From contig NZ_CAQI01000059.1 of the NCBI RefSeq assembly GCF_001046895.1, forward strand, positions 248,001-312,000: a DNA stretch of 64,000 bases, written 5' to 3'. The stretch is from Pseudarthrobacter siccitolerans. Its GTDB lineage: Bacteria > Actinomycetota > Actinomycetes > Actinomycetales > Micrococcaceae. The position numbers and the translations under genes are program-made. Shown piece after piece: positions 1-8,055 of the stretch (position 1 is its first letter; the number at the start of each line of letters is the position of its first letter). The notes beneath the pieces are model-generated. The model saw only the letters and a program-made list of their open reading frames with translations. It did no database searches and was not told the DNA's origin.

Positions 1-129
1 GAACCCGGACAGTAGCCACATGGTGGGAGCTACTTGTGCGATACAGCAATGATGGCTGTGAGGGCAGTCACTTGTCAACAAAATAATCATTCAGTAGCAA
101 TAGCTCTCACAATGTGGCAACATCGAGGT

Positions 130-957
130 ATGAGTGTGAACCAAGCCACAGCCCCCGATGATGTTGCCGCTGACGAAAACCCGCCCAAAGCAGGGCGGTC
201 CGCCGACCGGACCGACATGGTGGGCAAGGCCCTGGGCCTTCTGGTCCTCCTGGGTGACGAGCCCCGCGGCGCCAGTGCGGCGGAAATCTCCCGCCGCGCC
301 CAGCTGCCCTTCAGTACCACATACCGGCTCCTTGGCTCCCTGACGCGGGACGGCTTTGTGGACTACGAGCCCGATGGCCGCCGCTACCACCTCGGCCTGC
401 GGATCTTCCAGCTGGGCCAGCGGGTCTCCAACCACCATGGCTTCGCCGGAACGGCCCTGCCCGTCCTGCGCCGCGTGACCGAGCAGACCGGTGAGGCTAC
501 CATCCTCAGTGTCCGCGACGGCCACCATCACCTCACGGTGAACAAGGTGGACGGGCCGCAGATGTTCCGGGTAACCAGCGATCCTGGCCACCTGGGCTCC
601 CTGTCCACCACCGCCGTCGGAAAAGCCCTGGTGGCGTTCGCCGAGGATGCGGAGCGCGAAAAGCTCCTGGCGGAGCTTCCGCTCGAGCCGCTGACGGAGA
701 AATCCATTACCGACAGGGATGCCTTCCGTGCCGAAATCGAGCTGGTCCGCCGCCGCGGATTCGCCGTGATGGATGAGGAAAACGAGCTCGGGATGCGCGC
801 CGTGGCGGTTCCGCTGCTCAACCACCAGGGCCACGCGTTCGCTTCGCTGGCCACGGCGGTTCCGGTTTTCCGCCTCGGCCTGGAGGGCCTGGAGGCGCAC
901 GTCCCGCTGCTTCAGGAAGCGGCGGCCGAGCTCGCCGCACGCCTGCCGCAGCGGTAG
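130..957 (+). CDS. IclR-family transcriptional regulator
   Basis: Regulator of about 275 residues with an N-terminal winged HTH (roughly residues 29-90) and a C-terminal IclR effector-binding domain (about 110-270) containing the family-typical segments TTAVGKALVAF and GMRAVAVPLL. It stands upstream of, and on the same strand as, the quinate/shikimate and protocatechuate genes, so control of that block by an aromatic or hydroaromatic effector is the likely job (inference). The start is uncertain: ATG at 130 lies only 1 nt after a GAGG sequence, whereas GTG at 136 has it at a normal 7-nt distance. The reading frame also stays open upstream to 34. A TTGTTC inverted repeat lies just downstream. 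Confidence 0.9.
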   Translation: MSVNQATAPDDVAADENPPKAGRSADRTDMVGKALGLLVLLGDEPRGASAAEISRRAQLPFSTTYRLLGSLTRDGFVDYEPDGRRYHLGLRIFQLGQRVSNHHGFAGTALPVLRRVTEQTGEATILSVRDGHHHLTVNKVDGPQMFRVTSDPGHLGSLSTTAVGKALVAFAEDAEREKLLAELPLEPLTEKSITDRDAFRAEIELVRRRGFAVMDEENELGMRAVAVPLLNHQGHAFASLATAVPVFRLGLEGLEAHVPLLQEAAAELAARLPQR

Positions 958-992
958 TAGCTGAGCCCGCAGAAGCGTCAGATTGCCGCACT

Positions 993-1030
993 TTGTTCGT
1001 ATCTAGAACAAGCGTGCGGAAAGTGAACAA
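993..1030. promoter_or_regulatory. Candidate operator upstream of the quinate/pca operon
   Basis: A perfect inverted repeat TTGTTC-N7-GAACAA occupies 993-1011, and a further GAACAA half-site sits at 1025-1030, in the 156-bp gap between the IclR gene and the dehydrogenase gene. A regulator site controlling the downstream operon is the simplest reading; the flanking IclR protein is the obvious candidate ligand. No clear -35/-10 pair could be placed. Confidence 0.5.
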
Positions 1031-1113
1031 ATGATGTACCGTAATTTCCATCACCCGGCAGTGCACCCTCCGCAAGGAAGCTGCCAAGGTGCCGTATCAA
1101 AGGAGCTGCACGG

Positions 1114-1995
1114 ATGAGTAATCGAACTGAGTCCTACCTGGTGGGACTGGTCGGCGATGGCGTGATGCCGTCACTCACCCCGCCCATGCATGAACGCGAA
1201 GGGGACGTGCAGGGCCTGCGCTACCTGTACCGCCCCATCGACCTGCTGCAGCTCGGCCTTCCCGGCGAGTCCGTGGGACAGCTGCTGCAGAGCGCCCGCA
1301 GCCTCGGATTCAACGGCCTGAACATCACCCACCCCTGCAAACAGCTGGTCCTGCAGCATCTGGATGAAGTGTCCCCGGACGCGCTGCGGCTGGGAGCGGT
1401 CAACACCGTGGTGATCGAGGACGGCCGCTTCATCGGCCACAACACCGACTTCTCCGGCTTCGCTGCAGCCCTCGCCGCCGGACTCCCCGGCGCCAAGCTG
1501 GACCGCGTGGTGCAGTTGGGTGCCGGCGGCGCCGGCTCCGCCGTGGCCTACGCCCTGCTCACCGCCGGCGTCCGCCGCCTGCACCTGGTGGACATGGACG
1601 CCGCCCGCGGCGCTGCCCGGGCCGCCGAGCTCGCAGGCTTCTTCCCGGACAGCACCGTCACGGCACATACGACGGCGGAGCTGCCGCAGCTGATGCCCCT
1701 GGCCGGCGGGCTGGTGCACTGCACCCCCGTGGGCATGGCCGCCCACCCCGGGCTCCCGCTGGACCTGGACCTGGTGGAGTCACGCCACTGGGTGGCGGAC
1801 ATCGTCTACCGCCCCATCGAGACCGAACTGGTCCGCGGCGCCCGCGCCAAGGGCTGCGAGGTGCTGGACGGCGGCCGGATGGCCGTGGGCCAGGCCGCGG
1901 ACGCCTTCCGTATCTTCACCGGCCTCGAACCCGACCCGGACCGGATGCGCAGCCACTTCCTGGAGCTTGTGGCCGCCGAAGAGGTGGCCGCCTGA
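1114..1995 (+). CDS. Quinate/shikimate dehydrogenase (AroE family)
   Basis: Oxidises shikimate and/or quinate to the 3-dehydro form with NAD(P)+. The 293-residue protein has the AroE N-terminal substrate domain (catalytic Lys76 in NITHPCK, Asp112 in HNTD) and a Rossmann domain with a GAGGAG loop at 136-141. The acidic residue at the end of the second strand (LVDMD, Asp160) is the pattern of NAD-preferring catabolic quinate/shikimate dehydrogenases, as opposed to the NADP-binding Arg/Thr of biosynthetic AroE. AAGGAG at 1100-1105 gives an 8-nt spacing to the ATG. Its stop overlaps the next start (TGATG). Context next to a dehydroshikimate dehydratase and the pca genes argues for a catabolic rather than biosynthetic role. 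Confidence 0.88.
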   Translation: MSNRTESYLVGLVGDGVMPSLTPPMHEREGDVQGLRYLYRPIDLLQLGLPGESVGQLLQSARSLGFNGLNITHPCKQLVLQHLDEVSPDALRLGAVNTVVIEDGRFIGHNTDFSGFAAALAAGLPGAKLDRVVQLGAGGAGSAVAYALLTAGVRRLHLVDMDAARGAARAAELAGFFPDSTVTAHTTAELPQLMPLAGGLVHCTPVGMAAHPGLPLDLDLVESRHWVADIVYRPIETELVRGARAKGCEVLDGGRMAVGQAADAFRIFTGLEPDPDRMRSHFLELVAAEEVAA

Positions 1996-3884
1996 TGCGC
2001 ACCGGAATCGCCACCGTCTGCCTGTCCGGCACGCTGAAGGAAAAGATGCAGGCCTGCGCCATCGCGGGTTTCGACGGGATCGAGATCTTTGAGCAGGACC
2101 TGGTCACCTCACCGCTGACTCCGGAGGACGTGCGGACCATGGCCGCCGACCTCGGCTTGGGATTGGACCTCTACCAGCCCTTCCGGGATTTCGACGGCGT
2201 CACCCCGGACCTGCTGAAGGCCAACCTCCGGCGCGCCGAGGCGAAGTTCAAGCTGATGTCCCGGCTGGGCATGGACACCATCCTGGTCTGCTCGAACGTG
2301 GCCACCGCCACCATCGACGACGACGCCCTCCGCGCCGAACAGCTCTCCGAACTGGCGGGATTGGCCGGGGACCACGGCGTCAAGGTGGCGTACGAGGCCC
2401 TTGCCTGGGGCAAGTACGTCAACGACTACGAGCACGCCTACCGCCTCGTCGAGATGGTGGACCACCCCAACTTCGGTACCTGCCTGGACTCCTTCCATAT
2501 CCTTTCCCGCGACTGGGACACCGCGCCGATCGAGAAGATCAACGCGGACAAGATCTTCTTTGTCCAGGTGGCAGATGCCCCCAAGCTCTCCATGGACGTC
2601 CTGTCCTGGAGCCGCCACTACCGTGTTTTCCCGGGTGAAGGCCAGTTCGAGCTCGCCAAGTTCATGGGCCACGTGGTCCGCGCCGGCTACACCGGCCCGG
2701 TGTCACTGGAAGTCTTCAACGACGTCTTCCGCCAGTCAGACGTCGAACGCACCGCCGTGGACGCCATGCGCTCGCTGATCTGGCTGGAGGAGCAGAGCGC
2801 CAAATGGCTGACGGGAAATGCCCCGGAAGGTGCCGCAGGCGCCGCCGCCGCGTCCCGCCGTCGTTATCCCATGGAACTGGCCACGCTGCCCAAGGTGAGT
2901 GAACCGGCAGGCTTCAACTTCGCCGAGGTCAAAGCGGACAATACCGCGCAGCTGGAGAAGCTCCTGGCCCAGCTCGGCTTCGCCTTCGAGGGCCGGCACC
3001 GCACCAAGGACGTCCAGCTGTGGACCATGGGCCAGGCGCGCGTGATCATCAACGAACAGGCGGCAACTCACGCCGAGCCGGCCATCGCCGCTTTGGGGTT
3101 CGACGTCGATTCCCCCGTCATTGCCTCGGCCCGGGCCCAGCAGCTGAAGGCGCCTGTGGTGGCCCGCAAGGTCCAGGCCGACGAGGAAGTGTTCCAGGGC
3201 ATCTCTGCCCCGGACTCCACGGAGATCTTCCTGTGCCAGGGCAGCCCCGACGGCACTGCGGCATGGACGCACGAATTCGGGGAGGGGCTGGAACACCCCC
3301 GGCAGTCACAAAACGCGGTGATTGACCACGTGAACCTGGCCCAGCCGTGGCAGCACTTCGACGAGGCCGTCCTCTTCTACACCAGCGCCTTGGCCCTGGA
3401 ACCGCAGCCGTTCGCGGAAGTTCCGAGCCCCAGCGGCCTGGTGCGCTCGCAGGTCATGCAAACGTCCGACGGCGCGGTGCGGCTGGTCCTTAACCTGGCC
3501 CCTGTGCAGCAAACACCAGCGCAGCACCCGCCGGCCCAGCAGGCCGACAAAACCTACCAGGAGCACATCGCCTTCGCGGTGGAGGACCTTGTTTCCACTG
3601 CCCGGTCCGCCCGGGACCGCGGCCTTGAGTTCCTGCAGATTCCGGCCAACTACTACGAGGACCTGAACGCCCGCTTCGACCTCGAACCGGGATTCCTGGC
3701 CACACTCCAGGAACTCAACCTCCTGTACGACCGGGACGCCAGCGGGGAATTCCTCCATTTCTACACCGCCACCGTGGGCAGTGTGTTCTTCGAAATGGTG
3801 GAACGCCGCGGCACCTACGACGGCTACGGAGCCCCCAACGCTCCCGTCCGCCACGCAGTCCAGTACGACCTCGCCCGCCTCTGA
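1995..3884 (+). CDS. qsuB: 3-dehydroshikimate dehydratase fused to a 4-hydroxyphenylpyruvate dioxygenase-like domain (QsuB/QuiC type)
   Basis: Converts 3-dehydroshikimate to protocatechuate, joining the hydroaromatic pathway to the pca genes. Residues 1-280 form a xylose-isomerase-like TIM barrel; the metal ligands known from QuiC-type dehydratases are present as Glu134, Asp165, Gln191 and Glu239. Residues about 295-625 are a VOC/HPPD-like domain that keeps a 2-His-1-carboxylate set: His445 (DHVNL), His524 (EHIAFA) and Glu600 (FFEMVER). A Gln/Pro-rich insert lies near 505-517. At 629 residues it matches fused actinobacterial and pseudomonad enzymes. The start overlaps the preceding stop by 1 nt. 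The substrate of the HPPD-like half cannot be told from sequence. Confidence 0.9.
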   Translation: MRTGIATVCLSGTLKEKMQACAIAGFDGIEIFEQDLVTSPLTPEDVRTMAADLGLGLDLYQPFRDFDGVTPDLLKANLRRAEAKFKLMSRLGMDTILVCSNVATATIDDDALRAEQLSELAGLAGDHGVKVAYEALAWGKYVNDYEHAYRLVEMVDHPNFGTCLDSFHILSRDWDTAPIEKINADKIFFVQVADAPKLSMDVLSWSRHYRVFPGEGQFELAKFMGHVVRAGYTGPVSLEVFNDVFRQSDVERTAVDAMRSLIWLEEQSAKWLTGNAPEGAAGAAAASRRRYPMELATLPKVSEPAGFNFAEVKADNTAQLEKLLAQLGFAFEGRHRTKDVQLWTMGQARVIINEQAATHAEPAIAALGFDVDSPVIASARAQQLKAPVVARKVQADEEVFQGISAPDSTEIFLCQGSPDGTAAWTHEFGEGLEHPRQSQNAVIDHVNLAQPWQHFDEAVLFYTSALALEPQPFAEVPSPSGLVRSQVMQTSDGAVRLVLNLAPVQQTPAQHPPAQQADKTYQEHIAFAVEDLVSTARSARDRGLEFLQIPANYYEDLNARFDLEPGFLATLQELNLLYDRDASGEFLHFYTATVGSVFFEMVERRGTYDGYGAPNAPVRHAVQYDLARL

Positions 3885-3921
3885 CAACCACCAACGAAAC
3901 CACCCACGAAAGGAGCCAGCC

Positions 3922-4809
3922 GTGCCGGAAGACATCAATGCCGAGCTGGAATCGGAAGAGCTCGTGCCGCCCGCCGAACCGAAGGCAGCCCACCTGCCGC
4001 TGGACCGCGCCATCGAAACACAGGCTGACCTCAGTGCTGAGATCAACGCGATCGGCGATGCCTACGTGCGCGCCCTCAAGGACGGCGCCCCTGCCGAGAT
4101 TCAGCCGCGGCTGGACTACCCGCCGTACCGCAGCAGCATCCTGCGGCACCCCACCAAGAGCCTGCACCACACTGACCCGGAAACCATCGAGCTGTACTCC
4201 CCGGCGTTCGGCCACCAGGACGTGCACGCCCTGGAATCGGACCTGACCATCCAGCACAACGGCGAGCCGCAGGGCGAGCGGATCATCGTGGCAGGCAAGG
4301 TCCTGGACGGCGACGGCCGCCCGGTGGCAGGGCAGCTGGTGGAGATCTGGCAGGCCAACGCATCCGGCCGCTACATCCACAAGCGCGACCAGCACCCGGC
4401 GCCCATCGACCCCAACTTCACGGGCATCGGCCGCTGCATCACCGGCCCGGACGGCTCATACCGGTTCACCACCATCAAGCCCGGCGCGTACCCCTGGAAG
4501 AACCACCTCAATGCCTGGCGTCCGGCGCACATCCACTTCTCGCTGTTCGGCACCGAGTTCACCCAGCGCATCATCACCCAGATGTACTTCCCCGGCGACC
4601 AGCTCTTCCCGCTGGACCCCATCTACCAGACCATCGTGGACCAGGACGCCCGCGACCGGCTCGTGGCCAACTACGACCACAGCCTCACCGAACCCGAATG
4701 GGCACTGGGCTACAACTGGGACATCGTCCTGACCGGTCCCAAGCGGACCTGGACCGAAAACGAGGCGTTCGGTACAGCTGGAGACAGCAGTGAAGAGGCA
4801 GGAGAGTAA
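3922..4809 (+). CDS. pcaH: Protocatechuate 3,4-dioxygenase, beta subunit
   Basis: Iron-bearing subunit of the intradiol dioxygenase that opens protocatechuate to 3-carboxy-cis,cis-muconate. The four non-haem Fe(III) ligands are visible with the spacing of the Pseudomonas enzyme: Tyr151, Tyr190, His203 and His205 (RPAHIHF). The protein is 295 residues from the GTG at 3922, chosen because AAAGGAG at 3909-3915 precedes it by 6 nt; the frame is open further upstream but into the 3' end of the previous gene. Its stop lies 4 nt before the start of pcaG, so the two subunits are translated together. Confidence 0.95.
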   Translation: MPEDINAELESEELVPPAEPKAAHLPLDRAIETQADLSAEINAIGDAYVRALKDGAPAEIQPRLDYPPYRSSILRHPTKSLHHTDPETIELYSPAFGHQDVHALESDLTIQHNGEPQGERIIVAGKVLDGDGRPVAGQLVEIWQANASGRYIHKRDQHPAPIDPNFTGIGRCITGPDGSYRFTTIKPGAYPWKNHLNAWRPAHIHFSLFGTEFTQRIITQMYFPGDQLFPLDPIYQTIVDQDARDRLVANYDHSLTEPEWALGYNWDIVLTGPKRTWTENEAFGTAGDSSEEAGE

Positions 4810-4813
4810 GCAG

Positions 4814-5371
4814 ATGAGCACCAAACTGGTACCCACCCCCGCCCAGACCGTCGGCCCGTTCTACGGCTACGCCCTGCCGTACGACAAGGACAACGAACTC
4901 CTGGCCCCCGGCTCAGCCGGCTCCATCCGCCTGCAGGGCACCGTGTACGACGGCTCCGGCCAGGCCATCCCGGATGCCATCCTGGAAATCTGGCAGCCCG
5001 ACTCCGCGGGCCGGATCGTCCAGAAGACCGGGTCCCTGGTCCGCGACGGCTACACGTTCACCGGCTGGGGCCGTGGCGCCGTGGGCAACTCCGGCGTGTA
5101 CACCTTCACCACCGTGAACCCGGGCCCCACCAAACCCGGCGCGGCGGCGTTCATCTCCGTGGCCATCTTTGCCCGCGGACTGACCAACCGCCTCTTCACC
5201 CGGATCTACCTGCCGGAGGACACCGGGGCCCTTGCCAACGATCCGCTGCTCACCTCACTGGAACCCGAGCGCCGCAAAACGCTCATCGCCCGGCGCGATC
5301 CCGACGGCGGCCTGACCTTTGACATCCGCCTGCAGGGTGAGGGCGAGACAGTCTTCCTGGACTTCCAGTGA
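4814..5371 (+). CDS. pcaG: Protocatechuate 3,4-dioxygenase, alpha subunit
   Basis: Partner subunit of the dioxygenase: 185 residues, the same intradiol dioxygenase fold (PTPAQTVGPFYGY near the N-terminus, EIWQPDSAGR in the core) but without the Tyr/His iron-ligand set of PcaH, as expected for the alpha chain. GGAGAG at 4801-4806, inside the end of pcaH, gives a 7-nt spacing to the ATG. The stop codon overlaps the GTG of pcaB (GTGA). Confidence 0.95.
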   Translation: MSTKLVPTPAQTVGPFYGYALPYDKDNELLAPGSAGSIRLQGTVYDGSGQAIPDAILEIWQPDSAGRIVQKTGSLVRDGYTFTGWGRGAVGNSGVYTFTTVNPGPTKPGAAAFISVAIFARGLTNRLFTRIYLPEDTGALANDPLLTSLEPERRKTLIARRDPDGGLTFDIRLQGEGETVFLDFQ

Positions 5372-6807
5372 CTGACGCGGGCCTGCTCAGTCCCGTCTCG
5401 GCGTCGCCGCTTGTCGGCGCGCTGACAGGGGACCGGGCGGTACTGGCGGCAATCCTCGCCGTCGAATCCGGCTGGGCTGCCGTGCTCGAGAAGGCGGGCC
5501 TGGCGCCTGCTGGTGCGGCCGCCGTCGTCGCTTCCGCCGCTGAGGCTGGCCGTTACGATTCCGCGGACATCGCCCGACGTGCCCAGGGCGGCGGCAACCC
5601 CGTCATCCCGCTGCTTGCCGACCTCCGCAAGCAGGTGGCAGCGCTGGACACCGGCAACGCCGGAGCCGGGAAAGCCGTGCACACATCGCTGACCAGCCAG
5701 GACGTCCTGGACACGGCACTTATGCTGGTGGCCCGCAACACCGTCGAGGCGCTGCTGGCCGACCTGAAAGGCACCACGACGGCGCTCGCCGCCTTGGCGG
5801 AGCAGCATGCGGACACGCTGTGCGTGGGCAGGAGCCTGACCCAGCATTCCCTGCCGTTCACCTTTGGCCTGCGCGCTGCCCAATGGTTCCAGGGCGTCGC
5901 GGCCGCCGGCCGGTACCTGGAGAACCTGGAGTTCCCCGTTCAGTTCGGCGGTGCGGCCGGCACCCTGGCTGCAGGCACTGTCCTTACCAGCGGCTCGTCC
6001 GCCACGCCTTTCAGCCTTGCTGATGCCCTGGCCTCCCAGCTCGGCCTGGCCCCTGCGCCGGCGCCATGGCACACCAACCGGCTGGCCATCACGTCACTGG
6101 GACATGCCCTGGCCGCAGTGCTGGATGCGTCCGGCAAGATCGTTGCGGACGTCCTTTTCCTGAGCCGGCCCGAGGTGGGCGAACTGGCCGAGCCGCGGGC
6201 CGCCGGCCGCGGTGTCTCCTCGGCCATGCCGCAGAAGCAGAACCCCGTGCTGTCCGTGCTGGTCCGCAGCGCCGCGCTCCAGGCGTCGGGGCTGGCAGCC
6301 CAGCTGCACGTGGCCGCCGCGAACTTCAACGACGAAAGGCCGGACGGAGCCTGGCACACCGAGTGGCCTGCTCTCCGGCAGCTCCTGGCCCTGGCACTTG
6401 GCGCCGCCGGCCACGTCCGGGAGCTCGCCGAGGGGCTGCAGGTTTTCCCGGAAGGCATGCGCCGCAACCTGGACCTTGCCGGTCCGCTGCTGCTGGCCGA
6501 GGGCGTCGGGGCCGCGGTGTCACCTCTGCTTGAGGACAAGGACGGGCTCAACGGCAAGCAGCAACTGCAGGCCGTGGTGGACCAGACCCTCCAGGCACCG
6601 CCGGCGGACCAGGCTGCCACCTACCGCAAGCTGCTCCGCGAAGCCGTCCCGGCGTCGGTCCTTCCGGACGTCCGGCTCGAGGAACTCCTCAACCCGGCCA
6701 GCTACCTCGGCGAGGCCGCGGAGATCTCCCGGCGGATCCTTGCCGCGTACCCGGACTTTGCCAATTCACCTGCCGATACCGATGCGAATGGAGCTTCCCG
6801 TGGCTAA
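5368..6807 (+). CDS. pcaB: 3-carboxy-cis,cis-muconate cycloisomerase
   Basis: Second step of the protocatechuate branch, forming gamma-carboxymuconolactone. It belongs to the fumarase/aspartase superfamily: the signature loop SSAMPQKQNP is at about residues 284-293, and the conserved TSLTSQDVLDTA segment at about 106-117. The 479-residue length fits actinobacterial PcaB. The GTG start overlaps the pcaG stop by 4 nt, and the 3' end overlaps the likely pcaD start by 8 nt. The central position in the operon supports the assignment. Confidence 0.93.
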   Translation: MTDAGLLSPVSASPLVGALTGDRAVLAAILAVESGWAAVLEKAGLAPAGAAAVVASAAEAGRYDSADIARRAQGGGNPVIPLLADLRKQVAALDTGNAGAGKAVHTSLTSQDVLDTALMLVARNTVEALLADLKGTTTALAALAEQHADTLCVGRSLTQHSLPFTFGLRAAQWFQGVAAAGRYLENLEFPVQFGGAAGTLAAGTVLTSGSSATPFSLADALASQLGLAPAPAPWHTNRLAITSLGHALAAVLDASGKIVADVLFLSRPEVGELAEPRAAGRGVSSAMPQKQNPVLSVLVRSAALQASGLAAQLHVAAANFNDERPDGAWHTEWPALRQLLALALGAAGHVRELAEGLQVFPEGMRRNLDLAGPLLLAEGVGAAVSPLLEDKDGLNGKQQLQAVVDQTLQAPPADQAATYRKLLREAVPASVLPDVRLEELLNPASYLGEAAEISRRILAAYPDFANSPADTDANGASRG

Positions 6808-7618
6808 ACCAGTCCTGAAGGCAGCGCTGCTGTCACCCCAGCGGCCCCTGGGCGACCACCCCCTGCTGGTGGTGGGCCCGTCCCTGGGCACCTCCTCGAT
6901 CCTGTGGAACAGGGCCGCCTCGCTGTTGGGCACCGATTACGACGTGGTGGCCTGGGACCTGCCGGGCCACGGCGTCTCGCCCGCGGCAACGGAACCATTC
7001 GACGTCGCGGCGCTGGCGGACGCGGTGGTGGACCTTCTCGACTCCATCGCCCCCGGCGAAGCCTTCCACTACGCGGGCGTCTCCCTGGGCGGTGCCACCG
7101 GCCTGCAGCTCGGCATCAAGCACGGGGAACGGCTCAAGAGCCTCTCCGTCCAGAACAGCGGAGCCAGGATCGGGACGCCTGAGGGCTGGCTGGAGCGCGC
7201 CGAAACGGTCCGCACGCAGGGTACGCCGGTGATGATCCAGGGCTCGGCCGAGCGCTGGTTCGCCCCTGGGTTTATGGACCGCGAGCCTGAACTGAGCAGC
7301 AGGCTCCTGCACGCCCTGCGCGACGCCGACCGCTTCAGCTACGCCTTCTGCTGCGAGGCGCTCGCGGCCTTTGACGTGCGCGGTGAACTCGGCACCATCC
7401 GCGTCCCCACGCAGGTCATTGCCGGAGCGCTGGACGGGGTGGCCCCGCCATCCATGGCTGAGGAAGTGGCCGCCGGGATCACCGCGGGCGGCGGCACCGC
7501 CACCGCCGTCACGCTCGAGGGAGTGGCCCACCTTGCCCCCGCCGAAGCACCCGCCCACCTTGCGGAGCTCATGCGAGGCCTCCTCGCCTGGGCCGAATCG
7601 CGGGAGGCGGCCAGATGA
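6800..7618 (+). CDS. pcaD: 3-oxoadipate enol-lactonase
   Basis: Alpha/beta hydrolase that opens 3-oxoadipate enol-lactone to 3-oxoadipate. The 272-residue protein shows the oxyanion segment (PSLGTS), nucleophile elbow GVSLGG (Ser95), acid Asp212 (GALDGVAPP) and His244 (GVAHLAP). GTG at 6800 is chosen because GGAG at 6790-6793 is spaced 6 nt from it; ATG codons at 6782 and 6788 are in frame but lack a site. The gene overlaps pcaB by 8 nt and pcaC by 4 nt. It is separate from pcaC, not the fused pcaL found in some actinobacteria. Confidence 0.92.
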   Translation: MAKPVLKAALLSPQRPLGDHPLLVVGPSLGTSSILWNRAASLLGTDYDVVAWDLPGHGVSPAATEPFDVAALADAVVDLLDSIAPGEAFHYAGVSLGGATGLQLGIKHGERLKSLSVQNSGARIGTPEGWLERAETVRTQGTPVMIQGSAERWFAPGFMDREPELSSRLLHALRDADRFSYAFCCEALAAFDVRGELGTIRVPTQVIAGALDGVAPPSMAEEVAAGITAGGGTATAVTLEGVAHLAPAEAPAHLAELMRGLLAWAESREAAR

Positions 7619-8055
7619 GCGGGAATGAGAGGAACGGCGTAGTCCAGCCCGGGGCCACCAGCCAGGAGATTTACGACGGCGGCATGGTGGTCCGCCGCGA
7701 AGTCCTGGGCGATGCCCACGTGGACCGCGCCAACGCGAACAAGGACGAATTCACCGAGGACTTCCAGGACATGATCACGCGGATCGCGTGGGGTGGGATC
7801 TGGACCCGGCCCGGCCTGACCCGGCAGATGCGGTCCGCCGTCACCATCACCGCGATGGTGGCGCACGGGCACTGGGAAGAACTCGCCATGCACATCCGCG
7901 CGGCCCTCACCAACGGCCTGAGCAGGGATGAGATCAAGGAAATCCTGCTCCAGACCGCCATCTACTGCGGCGTCCCGTCCGCGAATACTGCCTTCAAAAC
8001 AGCACAGCAGGTGTTCCATGACATGGACAGCACCGGAATGGATACAACCCCATGA
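7615..8055 (+). CDS. pcaC: 4-carboxymuconolactone decarboxylase
   Basis: Decarboxylates gamma-carboxymuconolactone to 3-oxoadipate enol-lactone. The 146-residue protein is a carboxymuconolactone-decarboxylase/AhpD-fold protein with the hallmark stretches WTRPGLTRQMRS and AHGHWEELAMHI and a conserved EILLQTAIYCGVP near residue 110. The ATG overlaps the pcaD stop (ATGA), with GGGAGG at 7602-7607 upstream. Its own stop overlaps the pcaF start in the same way. Confidence 0.94.
   Translation: MSGNERNGVVQPGATSQEIYDGGMVVRREVLGDAHVDRANANKDEFTEDFQDMITRIAWGGIWTRPGLTRQMRSAVTITAMVAHGHWEELAMHIRAALTNGLSRDEIKEILLQTAIYCGVPSANTAFKTAQQVFHDMDSTGMDTTP

Noticed and set aside
6212..6799. N-terminal extension of pcaD into pcaB
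   Set aside because: The extension is Arg/Pro/Ser-rich out-of-frame translation of pcaB; the hydrolase fold starts at about 6800, where GGAG lies at the correct distance.
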